From: Diphasiastrum complanatum
Lineage: Eukaryota > Streptophyta > Lycopodiopsida > Lycopodiales > Lycopodiaceae
Direction: 5' to 3'
Assembly (NCBI GenBank): GCA_029204225.1
Contig: CM055110.1
Span: 47,962,921 to 48,026,920 of the forward strand
Length of the DNA stretch: 64,000 nucleotides
Shown here piece after piece: positions 1 through 10,746 of the stretch. The notes beneath the pieces were generated by a model, which was not told the DNA's origin, searched no databases, and was given only the letters and a program-made list of their open reading frames with translations. How positions within the stretch are numbered: the first letter of the stretch is position 1; the number at the start of each line of letters is the position of its first letter. Made by a program: the position numbers and the translations under genes.

Positions 1-540
1 GGTGGAGTTTCAAGCAGTTTGGAAATGGCAAACATCGATGAAGCAAATGGGCTTAACCAATTATCTTTGGTCGGAAGCATGCAGTGCAGCAACGTTCTTG
101 CAAAATAGGAGTCCTACAGTTGCAGTTCCAAATGTGACTCCCAAAGAGGCATTTACAGGAATAAAGCCAAAGATCGACAAATTTCGTGTCATTGGATGCA
201 GGGCCTATGTACATGTGCCAAAGGAGGAACAAAGCAAACTTGATGCTAAAGCAATCAAGTGTATCTTTGTCGGCTATGATGAGAGGACGAAGGCATACAG
301 GTGTCTTGTTCTTGTAATGACAAGACTCACATAAGCAAAGATCTAATCTTTGATGAAATGCATAGGTATGAAGATGAAGACCATGCAGGTGATGAAAGCA
401 TCAACATACTTTCCACAATCTTGGAAGAAGAAGATGAAGAAGACGCTCCACAGGGTGATGCACATGAAGACGAAGTTGAAAGGGTGAGTATGAGAGGACA
501 CCACCTATCCAAGAGCCTAGGGAAAGGTACTTGCCGATAG
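1..540 (+). pseudogene. Ty1/copia integrase C-terminus and hinge (fragment)
   Basis: The reading frame from the window edge matches the C-terminal part of copia integrase: a LWSEACSAATFLQNRSP stretch, then CRAYVHVPKEEQSKLDAKA and KCIFVGYDERTKAYR, the usual motif order before the integrase-RT hinge. Near 300 the frame shifts and continues as an acidic hinge (THISKDLIFDEM, then many D/E). The catalytic DDE core lies outside the window to the left. The frameshift, the loss of downstream continuity and the inverted RT segment that follows mark it as dead. It belongs with the RT/RNase H fragment at 1,573-2,720. Confidence 0.85.
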
Positions 541-599
541 GAGCAACGAAGGAGAAACCAGTTGGAAGTAAGAGACATTACTTGGACGTTCCTTGGGAC

Positions 600-1560
600 A
601 CATACTCTCACGAAGTGTATCACCTGAGTCTTATGTTCTTGTCCCTTTGCCATAAACCCTGTGGTTGGACCATGTAAACCTTTTCCTCTAAGTCACCATT
701 AAAAAATGCGGACTTCACATCCATTTGATGGTTTTTTTTACCCAAAATGAGATGGTGAGGCGATGATAAGACGTAGCGTAGTCCACTTAGCCACTGGGAC
801 AAATGTCTCTTCATAGTCAATTTCTTTGCTCATAGCCCTTCACTACTAGGCATGCCTTATGCATTGCTATCGTGCCATCCACCATGGAAGCCAATTGGTT
901 ACGTACCATTATGCTCGAATTGGAGAGAGCCTAGTCACAAGTATCCTGACTGCCCTCAGCCACAGAAGCCGCGACCCAAATATCAGTATGTAGACAACAC
1001 CAATTGCTACAGACACGAAAGCAAAAGCTGCGACAGATGCTGTTGTACAAAGAATTGACGTTATTGAAGGAAAATTGGCAAAGACTGAAGACCAATCCCG
1101 GCCAAGTGACATGGAGAAGATTTCTAAAGTCACCACAAGAAGCAAAAGCTCCTCGAAACCTGATCAAAAATCTTCGACAAAGCGCAGAAAATCTTCGAAG
1201 ACAAAATCTTCTAGCAAGATGACGAACATATGAAACTTTGTTCTAAACACCCATTTGTTGTCAATGGGTTTCTTTCCAAGTGGTAGATCAACTAACTCCC
1301 ATGTACCATGCCTATGGATGGACTCCATCTCCTCTTCCATTGCCCCTTGCCACTCTTTGTGATCCTTTGTCTCATCAAAGATTGATGGCTCTCGACACTT
1401 CAAAATGTCACTCATTAGGGCATAGTTCACATGATAGCAATCGGGAGGCTTCCTTTCCCACGTTGATCTTCTCACTTCTTCTTGTGTGCTAGATCTTGGT
1501 TGATTTAGCTTTGTGTCCTTCATGATCTCTTCATACCATTTTGGTATCTCGACCGTAAGC
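600..1560 (-). pseudogene. Inverted copia RT N-terminal segment
   Basis: Read on the minus strand, this piece carries the hinge and start of copia reverse transcriptase: RSSTQEEVRRSTWERKPPD, EWQGAMEEEMESIHRHGTWE, LPLGKKPIDNKWVFRTK. After an interruption (about 850-1,235) it continues with DYEETFVPVAKWTTLR and HQMDVKSAFFNGDLEEKVYM. These are RT blocks that should lie between the integrase at 1-540 and the YVDD block at 1,693, but they run in the opposite orientation, so the internal part of the element has been inverted. There is a frameshift near 745. Confidence 0.8.
890..1235 (+). pseudogene. Gag-like zinc knuckle and Lys/Ser-rich tail, inserted in inverted RT
   Basis: On the plus strand the piece reads CSNWREPSHKYPDCPQPQKP, which looks like a CCHC retroviral-type zinc knuckle whose second Cys is Trp. 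In another frame it is followed by AKAATDAVVQRIDVIEGKLA (short amphipathic helix) and a basic tail RRKSSKTKSSSKMT. It interrupts the minus-strand RT segment, so it is foreign to it. I read it as the 3' end of a gag from another retroelement. It is short and degenerate. Confidence 0.45.
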
Positions 1561-1572
1561 AAGCGCCACGTG

Positions 1573-2720
1573 CATGGTATGGACGCATTGACCATTACTT
1601 TTTTCCTCATGAGTTTGTAAGGACAAATTCAAATCCAAATCTTTATGTTCTTATAAATGAAGATAGCATTGTCTTGATTGTACTTTATGTTGATGATATT
1701 ATTATCACGGGCAATGATGAGAATCTCATTCATTCTATCAAAGCCAACTTATGCAAGCAATTTGAGATGACAAATTTAGACCTTATGCACTATTGCTTGG
1801 GTGTCGAAGTATGGAAAAATGGCAATGATATCAGGCTATGTCAAAACAAGTATGTGCACAAGATATTAGAGAGATTTCCCATGACAGAGTGAAAACCTTC
1901 CATCACTCCTTGCGAAGCTGGTAAGAAATTGTCTCATATTGATGGTAGTGCACAGGTTGACGCTACTTTATTTCGTCAGCTAGTTGGGAGTTTGATCTAT
2001 CTTATGACTACACATCCTAATATCTGCTATGCTATAAGTCTGATTAGCCAATTCATGTCATCACCTACTATGGATCATTGGAAAGCCGCGAAGAGGATCT
2101 TGAGGTACATGAAATGTACACCTAACCTTGGCTTGGTCTACAAAAGGCAAAGTACTTTACCTAAGTTGCAAGGCTATGTTGATGCTGATTGGGAAGGAAA
2201 TATAGATAATAGAAAGTCAACAACATACTATGCTTTCAATTTTGGTAGCGGTTGTTTTTCATGGTCTAGCAAAAAGCAAGACACCATTTCTCTTTTTTCT
2301 ACAGAAGCGAAATATAAAGCGTTAAGTTTTGCTACTCAGGAAGCTATTTGGCTGCGTAAGTTGTTGAGTGAAATTGGCATGAAGCAGGTACATCCCACTA
2401 TTATTTTATGTGATAGCCAAAGTGGAATACAATTGGCTAAGAATCATGTCTTTCACACAAGAACAAAACATATTGAAGTGAGATATCACTTTGTGCGTGA
2501 AAAGCTACAATATGAAGATATAAGTATTACTCACTGTTCTACGATGTTACAAGATGCTGATATATTTACAGACGCTTCAAGTAAAGAGAAGTTTGAAACT
2601 TTTAGAGCTAAACTTGGCTTAGATTTGGTTATGGAAAAAGCTTTTACTTATGATACTATCATGGAGGTATGTTCCATGAATAGAGTAGACCTTAAAATAA
2701 AGAGAGACATTGATCATTGA
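1573..2720 (+). pseudogene. Ty1/copia RT C-terminus and RNase H
   Basis: Starts in the RT palm with WYGRIDHYFFPHEF and NPNLYVLINEDS, then the catalytic YVDD box (VLIVLYVDDIIITG). One TGA near 1,890 breaks it. The frame from 1,929 has the classic copia connection and RNase H: LVGSLIYLMTTHPNICYA, QGYVDADWEGNIDNRKSTT, KYKALSFATQEAIWLRKLL, ILCDSQSGIQLAKN, HTRTKHIEVRYHFVRE, DIFTDASSKEKFE. The stop at 2,718-2,720 directly abuts a purine tract (GAGGGAGAGAG), the expected polypurine tract before the 3' LTR. The same family recurs on the minus strand at 48,243-48,585. Confidence 0.9.
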
Positions 2721-2729
2721 GGGAGAGAG

Positions 2730-2945
2730 TTAAAATAACAATGATCGACTTATACAATGCTTTCTAATTTTGATGGTACCACCTGTGCCCAGTTCTAGAA
2801 TTATCAGGCCGTCTTTCTTTTACGAGCCCTTTGAGTGCTCTTAAGCAATTTGATCTTTGTACTTACAAAGTGTGTGAATATACAGTTTCTGTGAGAGCAA
2901 TTTTGTCTCATCTTGTCTTGTTGCACTTAACGTTGTGTTGTGGTG
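2730..2945 (+). mobile_element. Copia LTR (3' of the fragment above)
   Basis: Starts TTAAAATAACAATGATCGAC right after the purine tract and runs to about GCACTTAACGTTG. It is recognisably the same LTR as the two copies in the minus-strand element at 47,987-49,570 (shared blocks include ATGATCGACTTATACA, TACGAGCCCTTTGAGTGC and TGTTGCACTT). About 20 further bases match the sequence that follows the 5' LTR of that element, so the right boundary is uncertain. No target-site duplication could be tested because the left end is outside the window. Confidence 0.75.
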
Positions 2946-3284
2946 ATTGATTCGGTCGGGTTTGAAATTGTATTCTCAACTGGAATCCACAAACAAAATC
3001 TTATGTGGTGTTCTCACCAAAATCGTCAAGTCCAGCTGATCCAATTGGGAACTAAATCTTCATGCTGCTCTATGGGTCTAGCACACTACCCCGAAGCGAG
3101 CCACATGCTTAACCCCTTTTTCAGCTAGTATATGACAAAAAAAAGCCATTATGCCTATAGAATTCCATATTCCATCCCTTCAAGTAGCCTATAATCTTGA
3201 GCTAGATAATCGACAGATCCTAGCAAATAGGTAATTTCATCTGGAACAACTGTGTGAAACATGTCGGATCAGCATCCATGCTCA
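2946..3284. other. Spacer with no recognised gene
   Basis: No coding similarity seen. Ordinary AT-rich sequence between the copia LTR and a gypsy fragment. Confidence 0.4.
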
Positions 3285-3545
3285 ACAAGTCCACAAACAC
3301 CAACAAAAAGCATGGCATGGTCAATCCTTAGAACTCAAAGAGTTTCAGGTCGGAGATAAGGTTCTATTATACCAAAGCCAAAGCTTTTAAAAGAGAACTC
3401 AAATTTTATGGCCAAGGACCTTATGTCATTCAAAAGATACTTGCCTCCGAATATGTCCAACTCCAAACCCTACAGGGCAATCTTTTAGACATTATGGTCA
3501 AGGGGAGTAGACTGAGAAAGTACAATGAGCCCTATTTTTAACTTG
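3285..3545 (+). pseudogene. Ty3/gypsy integrase C-terminal fragment
   Basis: Reads, with a stop and frameshift, as KAWHGQSLELKEFQVGDKVL followed in another frame by a GPYVI-like segment, a TLQG-like segment and a basic end. This is the order KAWHDR - V-GD-VLL - GPY - VNGSRLK-Y at the end of gypsy integrase (compare AWHDRRLQKKDLRSGDLVLM in the complete element near 46,360). Only the end of pol is left. Confidence 0.7.
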
Positions 3546-3899
3546 ATATGTGTTAAGTTGCTTTATTTTCTAATTTTTCTTCCTTAATTTTGTTTCTTGC
3601 CTGCTTGTCATTTTAACAATTTTTTTACTCTGTTTTCTTGTTTCAGAACATCAAGATATCATCAGATCAGACACACAATAAGTCTTTTCCTATAAAAACA
3701 ATAGGAATCATTATTTTTAAAAAATTTGTCTCACAACCACATCAGATAGAATTCGTCCAACCACTTTTTTAGTATGCGCGATTCATTTTTTACCTCCACG
3801 AATTCTGTCTCAGAGAAAAACTTTTTAGAAATAGAAAAAAAAGGGCTTTGATTCCATAGTTTCACCAAAGCCCTCACCTATACAATCTTCCCACTACTT

Positions 3900-4440
3900 A
3901 ACTCTGCAGTCAATGTAGATGATTTCGCTTTGCAATTATTAACACTGACTACATCCACCACCATCACGACTCCTCTGATCCACACATCCCCCACACGCAT
4001 TCTATCACCACCACATTCACCACCTCTCATACAACAATCAACCCCACCAACATCTCCTCTCATCCCTCAATCACCACCCCCTGTCTTTTCTCAAAATCCA
4101 AGCCCTCCGCCAATTCCAAATTTTCTCCCATTTAATCCCATGCCATATCCCAACTATACCCGCACACTTCCTAATATTGGCCCTTGGGAGCAACTACCCT
4201 CACAACCCAAAAAGCGGTTTGGTTGGTAAATGAGCTCCAATATAACTTATTCGGAACCCTAGGGGGCCAGTATACCATGAGACAATTTGATGATGGCGCT
4301 ATGGCAAATCTTCAGAAAGAAAAAATAAGGTTGGAGGAGGAAAGCAAGCAACAACAACAACAGATCCAAAACCTCACTGCTTCTAATCAACAACAACAAC
4401 AAATGCTTAGCCACTTCTAGAACCAGCTCCAGATGAAGAT
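3900..4440 (+). pseudogene. Proline-rich then Gln-rich coiled-coil ORF pieces
   Basis: Two overlapping frames: 3,930-4,229 is Pro/Ser/Thr-rich (PPTSPLIPQSPPPVFSQNP), and 4,184-4,420 ends in a charged, Gln-rich helix (LQKEKIRLEEESKQQQQQIQ, then NQQQQQMLSHF). Between them is WEQLPSQPKKRFGW. No family recognised. Position after an integrase end and the coiled-coil character suggest a degenerate retrotransposon accessory or gag ORF, but this is inference. The fold-back repeat begins 30 bases later. Confidence 0.35.
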
Positions 4441-4471
4441 CTCCCACCATCAGACTGCTATCACACAACTT

Positions 4472-4765
4472 ATGTGTTTTGTAAGCCCACGTATGAGTAT
4501 TTGCCAATAAACTTCTACTATGGCATGTGCTTTGTAAGTCCATGGGTAGAAGCCTAAAATAATGAAATAACTTAATCTTAGGATTAGAACTTAGACTTAA
4601 GAAACTTAAGCTTAGAAATATTTGTCTTAAGTTATCTTAAGTCTAACTTCCAATTTTAATTTTAAGTTATTTTATTATCTTAAGCTTCTACCCATGGACT
4701 TACAAAACACATGCCATAGCAGAAGTTTATTGGCAAATACTCATACGTGGGCTTACAAAACACAT
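4472..4765. repeat. Fold-back (inverted-repeat) element, about 100-bp arms
   Basis: The left arm (about 4,472-4,570) and right arm (about 4,662-4,765) are reverse complements with only a few mismatches: ATGTGTTTTGTAAGCCCACG on the left is matched by CGTGGGCTTACAAAACACAT on the right, and GTCCATGGGTAGAAGC by GCTTCTACCCATGGAC. Each arm contains two copies of a GGCATGTGYTTTGTAAGYCCA motif. The centre is AT-rich with repeated CTTAAG and is itself partly palindromic. The whole unit could fold into one long hairpin, as in a MITE or fold-back transposon. Confidence 0.8.
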
Positions 4766-4769
4766 GCCA

Positions 4770-5540
4770 TGGAGTTTTATTTTATTTTTCATATTTTCCT
4801 CTATGTTTGCATAGTTGCTAACACTAACACTCCAGAATAAAATCAGCCACCTCTCAATTCATGTTGATTTTCTTTTTCTTGTGACAGACTAGAGCAATCT
4901 TTAGGAGAAACCAACTATCCCTGAAAAGCATAGAGATTTGTATATTAGTCAAAATATTTTTCAGTATATCAAAATTGTGCTCGGTCTTGTTGGCATTTTA
5001 CTTATCGAGCCAATTTAAAGGCCGAAAAAGTTCTGACTAGCCACATTTAAGCGGGCTGGGACCTATTTCTACATGGACCGATATTTTTCGCTCGGTCTTA
5101 CAAAAACTAGTATATGTTCAATATGTTCGACGGTTCTTGTGACCGTTTACAAAGATCTATTGTTTACTATTTAATAGCTTGTCTAGCCACTTTAAGGGCA
5201 GGCTGGGACCCTTTTGGTCCAATATTTTGCATCAAACTTCGTAGGCTTTGCTGTATTTTGGTGTTCACCAACTGCTTCGTTACTAGTTTCTGCTCACAAT
5301 TAGCCCGATTTTTGTCAAAAAGTGGTGTTGTGAAGCTAGGTCTAGCTCGAAAAGAAACGAATGAAAATAATTTGAGTGTCTAGAAAGAAAACTTTTCATG
5401 CATGGCGGTATAAACTATCTTCCTCTTTCACAATGCATGACTACGCCTATCAATTTCAAACAAAACAATAGTGATAGAAATCATGTTTGATCTTATAGTA
5501 ACTAACTTTGGAATTGTTAGCGGATTCTTGAGAATCCCCA
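4770..5540. other. Spacer with an imperfect 47-bp direct repeat
   Basis: No gene recognised. The segments 5,037-5,088 and 5,183-5,229 are imperfect direct copies (CTAGCCAC-TTTAAG, then GGGCTGGGACC, then a GGWCC..ATATTTT tail), about 146 bases apart. Short ORFs here show no family features. Confidence 0.45.
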
Positions 5541-5639
5541 GATGCCGAGCCAAGCCGAAGATAGAGAGTATCTCTCACCCATGACCGAGGAGGTCTCAAA
5601 AGGAGGAGAGCAGAAGAAGCTGAGAGCCGAGCATGAGAT

Positions 5640-6100
5640 TCGAGGATTACTAGCTAGGATGACAATTATTTTCTATGTGAGCCTACATGGTGTATCCCAG
5701 AGAAGGAACGACCATGTAGGAGCTAGTAATATTTCCTAGGCAATGTAAATAAGTGTAGACCCCCTTAAATAATTTAGAGTGAGCCACCTTTTGATGGTGA
5801 CCACTAGTGGGAGGGCTTTTCCCACTTGTATTTTCCAAATTAGTGGAATTGCCACTTGGGCTCCACATGGGCAGCCCTCTTGCCTATTTAAGGGCATACC
5901 TCTCTTGTGAGGGAGCTTTGATTGTATTGTCAATTTCTCTTGAATGAATAAAGAAGATCTTCCCCGAGTTCTTGATGATTGTGAAGCCCCTTGTTCAAGG
6001 CAATCTTCTTGAGTGAAATTTCTATGAGCATGTTCTGATTTCCTTTGTGTTTGTGGATTAATTAGATTTCTTGCTTACTCTCTTGCTTGTGGAATGGAGA
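5640..6100 (+). promoter_or_regulatory. Probable LTR promoter/polyadenylation region
   Basis: Contains a TATA-like CCTATTTAAGGGCA at about 5,882, followed within 70 bases by TTGAATGAATAAAGAAG (AATAAA). That layout (TATA, short R region, poly(A) signal) is typical of plant gypsy LTRs. It lies upstream of a gypsy gag remnant at 7.9 kb. I found no LTR partner or primer-binding site, so the boundaries are not defined. Confidence 0.35.
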
Positions 6101-6979
6101 TGTGGATTAACTTTCTTGTTTATTGATTTTGTAAATTCAGCACGTAGGTAAACTATAGAGGTTGAGATTATGAATCTGATTGGCATACTCTCTAACAATC
6201 ATGTCCTTGATTGTTCTTGAATATTCCAAGCATCAAAAAATGGGTGTTTCTTGACCCTTGGGCTGCTAGAATGCTGTTAGGAAGTTAGTTTTCTTGTTTC
6301 TTGTTTCTTGCTGAGTAGCTAATCTTGTCATTGCATTATTCCTTGATTTCCTTAGGTAGTTTGGTAGATAGGTTGAAGATTTGGTCTCTGATTCAGAACG
6401 TTGAGCTATACTGAACTAGGACTAGTTGCATGGCTTGTAAATGCATGTAGCTGAGTAACGAAACCGTTTCTCCCCACTGACAGGCTGGGATACACGTTAT
6501 AATCTGAGAAATACTTCTGCTTGGAAACCGTTCTAACAAGAAGATTAAACCGTACAGAACTATAACCAACGGAAGTAACAAAGAAGAACAAAGAAGAATT
6601 GTGTTCATAGATTCAGCTAGAATCTGTGAACATTTGGCGCCATTTTCACAGCTACACAGACACTTATCCAAGCCAAACCTTTTCGATCTGTGCTGTCAAA
6701 CCATCGCTCTGAAGTCTCACACACACATCATTACCGAGCTCGTTACTTTGGTCTCAACCGACGTCCAGTTTCGTTCTCGACCAAGGCTTCACGTTCCTCC
6801 CCTAGCCGAGCTCCACGACTCTCATTTGGACCGGACGAAACCTTGTTTCATCATCTATTGAAACTACACACTCATTGTCGACCGAACAACGACACGTAAT
6901 ATCCTGCCAAGTCCTGAGTTAAATCTCAACCTATGCTCATCAATCAGATCTCACCCAAGCCTTTCTGCTGACATCTCGA
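6101..6979. other. Leader-like spacer
   Basis: No coding similarity recognised. From about 6,740 the sequence becomes rich in CTCGACC/CCGA words that grade into the 24-bp minisatellite. Confidence 0.35.
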
Positions 6980-7530
6980 CATTAGACCTTCTGTCGCCTC
7001 TCAACCGGTGTCTTTCCGTTACTTCTCGACCGGAGACATTCTATCAATTCTCAATCGGAGGCATTCTATACAATCTCAACTGACACTGTCTATCGAATCT
7101 CAACCGAAGGCATTCCTGTTAAAACTCAACCAAAGCATCCTGTCAGATCTCGACTGAAGTTGTCTTTTAGATCTCGACCGAAGCATCATGTCAAATCTCG
7201 ACCAGAGCTTTCTCTCAGATCTTGACCGAAGCATCCTATCAGATCTCGACCGGAGCTTTCTCTCAGAAGTCGACCGAAGCATCCTGTCACATCTCGACCA
7301 GAGCTTGCTCTCAGATCTCGATCGAAGCTTCCTCTCAGATCTCGACCGAAGCTGTCTCTCATATCTCAACCAGACTGTTCTATCAGATCTCGACCGGAGC
7401 TGTCTACCAGATCTCGATCGGAGTTGTTTCTCATATCTCCACTGGACTGTTCTATCAACTTTCAATCGGACATTTCTATCAATTCTCAACTGAGGATTTC
7501 TATCAACTCTCAATTGAGAGCTTCGACTTC
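6980..7530. repeat. 24-bp minisatellite, about 23 units
   Basis: Tandem units of about 24 bases with consensus CTCGACCGAAGCWTYCTRTC plus AGAT. The middle units (7,180-7,440) are the most regular, and both ends drift (for example CTCAACCGGTGTC near 7,000). Because 24 is a multiple of three, several frames on both strands stay open, giving artificial 8-residue repeats such as LDRSFLSD. It sits just upstream of a gypsy gag remnant, where other gypsy elements have repetitive leaders. Confidence 0.9.
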
Positions 7531-7945
7531 CAACCTGAATCAAGTCAACTTCATGACAAAATCAACTTTCTTATTTGACTAGGTCTCAGTGTTTTCCAAA
7601 TACCACAGTTCTTTCCAACTTTATTGTAAAGCCCTAACACCAAAAAAACAAGACAACTGTGCCATTTGGACAGCACCACATTATTAGTGTCTGACTAATA
7701 TTTAGAAAAAAAAAAAAAAAAACATAGACACCAATCAAGTTACCAGAGAGTCCAAGAGGCCTATTTACCCAATCCTAAGGTACTCTAGAGTTGTTATGGA
7801 TCGTCTTTACGATCCGAATTCCACATAGGACTATCCACCAGAGATGGTCTCTCCATTTATCGAACAGGCTCGATTCAATAGATATTCTAGGATGAAATTC
7901 CAAGTCCAAGAGCCATCCACCAATCCATTTGACTGATGGGAACCA
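7531..7945. other. Spacer with poly(A) run
   Basis: No gene seen. A run of about 18 A at 7,706 and ordinary sequence leading into the gag-like frame. Confidence 0.35.
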
Positions 7946-9004
7946 ATGCGTTTTGAAGCTCCATACGATCGACCACATTTTCATGCTATAGAATCTTCAC
8001 ATGCACGAGCTCACTTAAACAGAGCTTTTGCAAATAATGTTCCGCATACTGAAAAACGTACTCTTAAGTTAGATTTACCTAAGTACGACGACAATACTAA
8101 CTCTCAAAGATTTCTTCAGGTCTTTGAGAACGCATGCGATGTCTATGGCGAGACATCACCAGATGCCATGGTACAGCTCTTCTCGATGACCATAATTGAT
8201 CGAACACGAGAATGGTTTTTTAACCTTGATCATGAAGATAAACGAGACTGGTCACTCTTGAAGGAAGCATTTATCAAACGCTTCAAGCCATTTTGCTTGA
8301 TCTAAAGTCCTTTTGTCAAGTTGAGTAACATCAAAATGACAAAAGATGAGAAAGTACGTGACTACATTGAACAATTTAAAAGATTAAAAAGTCAGGTACA
8401 AGAGCAACCAACTGAATCTATGCTCATAATTTCATTCCTCATTGGACTTCCACGATGGATATGACGTGAACTTCGCTCCAATGATGAATACACATCATTG
8501 AAACAAGCCATGTCTGATGCCATTCGGAAAGGAGACGAGGGATCAGATGTCGATGAGCCACGTGAACGGAGAGCACATCGTGCTATCCAAGAAGCTCGAC
8601 CAAATGATGAAACCCGACAATAGTTGTGGAAAACACAGATGGAGTTGCTTAACCAGCAACACCAACAACAAATGGAAAAACTCATGAAAGAGTTTCAAAA
8701 CACTCTTAAGTCTACCCAGAGTTCGATGCCCACTGGCCAAATCCACCATAGATGAGAGAATACATGGTGCCCTCACTGTCGAGGTGCACACACTCACTGG
8801 CAATGAGTGCCCTTCATACCAATCGGTCCCATATACTTCATTGATCAAATGTGACATTTGCGACTTTATGGGTCATACCTCACTCTATTGCTATTATAAC
8901 CCGAGGAACCAGTCTCACAACCAATCAGGGGGACATTATCAACTTCCTAGACACCAATTTGTTTCACAAAATCAAAATCAGCACTATCCATCACGAAACA
9001 ACTG
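7946..9004 (+). pseudogene. Ty3/gypsy Gag (degenerate)
   Basis: The frame starting at 7,946 has the retrotransposon gag fold signature: LKLDLPKYDDNTNSQRFLQV, MVQLFSMTIIDRTREWFFNL, WSLLKEAFIKRFKPF. After a stop at about 8,303 the frame continues with DEKVRDYIEQFKRL and LIISFLIGLPRWI, more stops, a Gln-rich helix (MELLNQQHQQQMEKLMKEFQ) and two CCHC-type knuckles (NTWCPHCRGAHT... and KCDICDFMGHTSLYC). The domain order and knuckle spacing match the gag of the complete element at 41,111-42,134, so this is an older relative. At least four stops and one frameshift. Confidence 0.85.
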
Positions 9005-9041
9005 AGAACAATCATTAATTGAAGGTAGGTATACTTTCTGG

Positions 9042-9700
9042 TTTCACACATGTGAAACACTGCCTGAGTATGGACTCCAACCTGAAAATAAAGTACACAT
9101 TGATAGAACCTCAAAACAATTAAAACAAATGTCGACAAATGGAGAGAATCACTCAAAATTGTTTCCAAACCCAAGATTGGTGTCTCACAATGATTATGGC
9201 CAAATGTGGCTCTATATATACAATAAGTGGGAGCTCGTGGTACTGATCATCCCTCTGATCCCACATGTGTGAAGGTGCTTTGTCATATGATGATTCATCA
9301 TGCAAAACTGACACTTGGACAAAACCTTCTATTTTGAGCACTTTTGGTCCATTTTCCTTCTATATGGAAATCTACTTGGAAATCTTCTAGAAGTCAAAAT
9401 TTGCCTACTTCAGCTTATTCCACACATGTGAGCTGTCCTCTACACATGGGATATGACACCTAACCAAAGGATGTGCCTCATGCAATCAATAGATTGATGC
9501 CATGCGTCATATGTCTAGAAAACTAGTTTTTGGCCTTTTTAGCCACTAGAACTTGAAATAAATCATATGTACAACCTATATAATTATGGTACATGACAAG
9601 TACATTTTTTTCAAACGTGGAAACAGGCTCCACACATGTGTGTTTATCTATATACAAGATTTTTGGCCTCTACCAAACTTATTTTTGCATTTTTCACACA
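9042..9700. repeat. Dispersed CACATGTG palindromes
   Basis: Short palindrome-centred words recur in otherwise featureless sequence: TTTCACACATGTGAAA (9,042), CCACATGTGTG (9,261), CCACACATGTGAG (about 9,419), CCACACATGTGTG (9,630), TTCACACATGTTAC (about 9,692). No gene recognised from 9,005 to 9,796. Confidence 0.6.
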
Positions 9701-9796
9701 TGTTACATATGACAAACTAGACAATATGTATGTGTAGTGGCTCAAGTTTCTACTAGGCCAATTTTGGCATTTTCAAGTTGTAACACTACATGCATG

Positions 9797-10717
9797 TTAT
9801 GAAACTTCCTCAACCCCAAAAGTCAAGGTAGATGGCTTTTTTATTTTCAACACTCCTCCTAAAAAGTTATCGATTGACTTAAACAATGATCTTGGAATTA
9901 ATCCAATGTTGGTCCTATGTTTGATGAGGAATTTTTTTGTGTGTAGATCGTTTGGTTTGTATATGAATTGAAGATCATCCAAGGGATCCATTATAGTAGC
10001 ATCCTCCCCATAACCATGATAAGACATCCTTGGTAAAAATCTCTTGCCAATTCCACCAATTTGCCACTATTTCAATATGCTTCCTCCATGCTTGATGTTG
10101 ATCTTGGATTTGAAAAGTCCATTTGCACGAAAATAGTTGCATCATAAATGTAGAAAATCTAGGCTTCCATGCCTCAGAATGATCACAAAGATCATGGAGA
10201 TCAAGATCATAAAATGTGTAAAAGTGTTGATCATCAAGATTAAGCATACTAGCTTGACTAGTCCACATACCATGAACTTTATCCAAAATGGATCTAATAT
10301 TGATATCAAATGCTATCTTGATATTTTTTAGGAAAAATAGTTTCTCAAGAATGTAAGTGTCCACTTTGGATGTTTCACTTAATCTCAAGAGAAGTTTACA
10401 AAATGCCTTAAAACATGGATGGACATGATTTTTCAAAATATGAGTATCAAACTCATTCTTGCTCTTAGAAGATCCTAGAGCATACTTTTGATGACACAAT
10501 ATCTGTTTTCAAAGTTTTTTGGAAACATGCCTAAGCCAAAAATGACAAGAAATATGTCCATACAACAGGCATCATCCAAAAATAGAATTGCCTTACTTGA
10601 GAAAATCTTAATAAAGTAAGATTGTTCATCAAAAAATGGAAGAGAAACATAAGTGAAAAAGTTAGAGTGGAAACCACCTAAAACTTGTCTCTCTTTACCA
10701 TGAAAAAAGAACCACAA
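9797..10717 (-). pseudogene. Unrecognised minus-strand ORF remains
   Basis: Three overlapping minus-strand frames (10,475-10,717, 9,975-10,499, 9,797-10,027) give about 300 codons with two frame changes. Visible features are modest: a KNIKIAFDINIRSILDKVHG segment, DDQHFYTFYDLDLHDLCD, and KFLIKHRTNIGLIPRSLFK. It follows the copia integrase fragment at 10,747-11,265 on the same strand, so it may be diverged copia sequence. I cannot match it to RT and do not assign a function. Confidence 0.3.
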
Positions 10718-10746
10718 GGACTCGGCCTTGTATATTGAAGATCCCC

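Noticed and set aside
3930-4229. Extensin or arabinogalactan-like secreted protein
   Set aside because: Proline-rich but without a signal peptide or regular SPPPP/AP repeats, and embedded in retroelement debris.
7100-7578. ORFs of 101-147 codons on both strands with 8-residue repeats
   Set aside because: They follow from a 24-bp tandem repeat that keeps several frames open; no non-repetitive domain or start context supports a protein.
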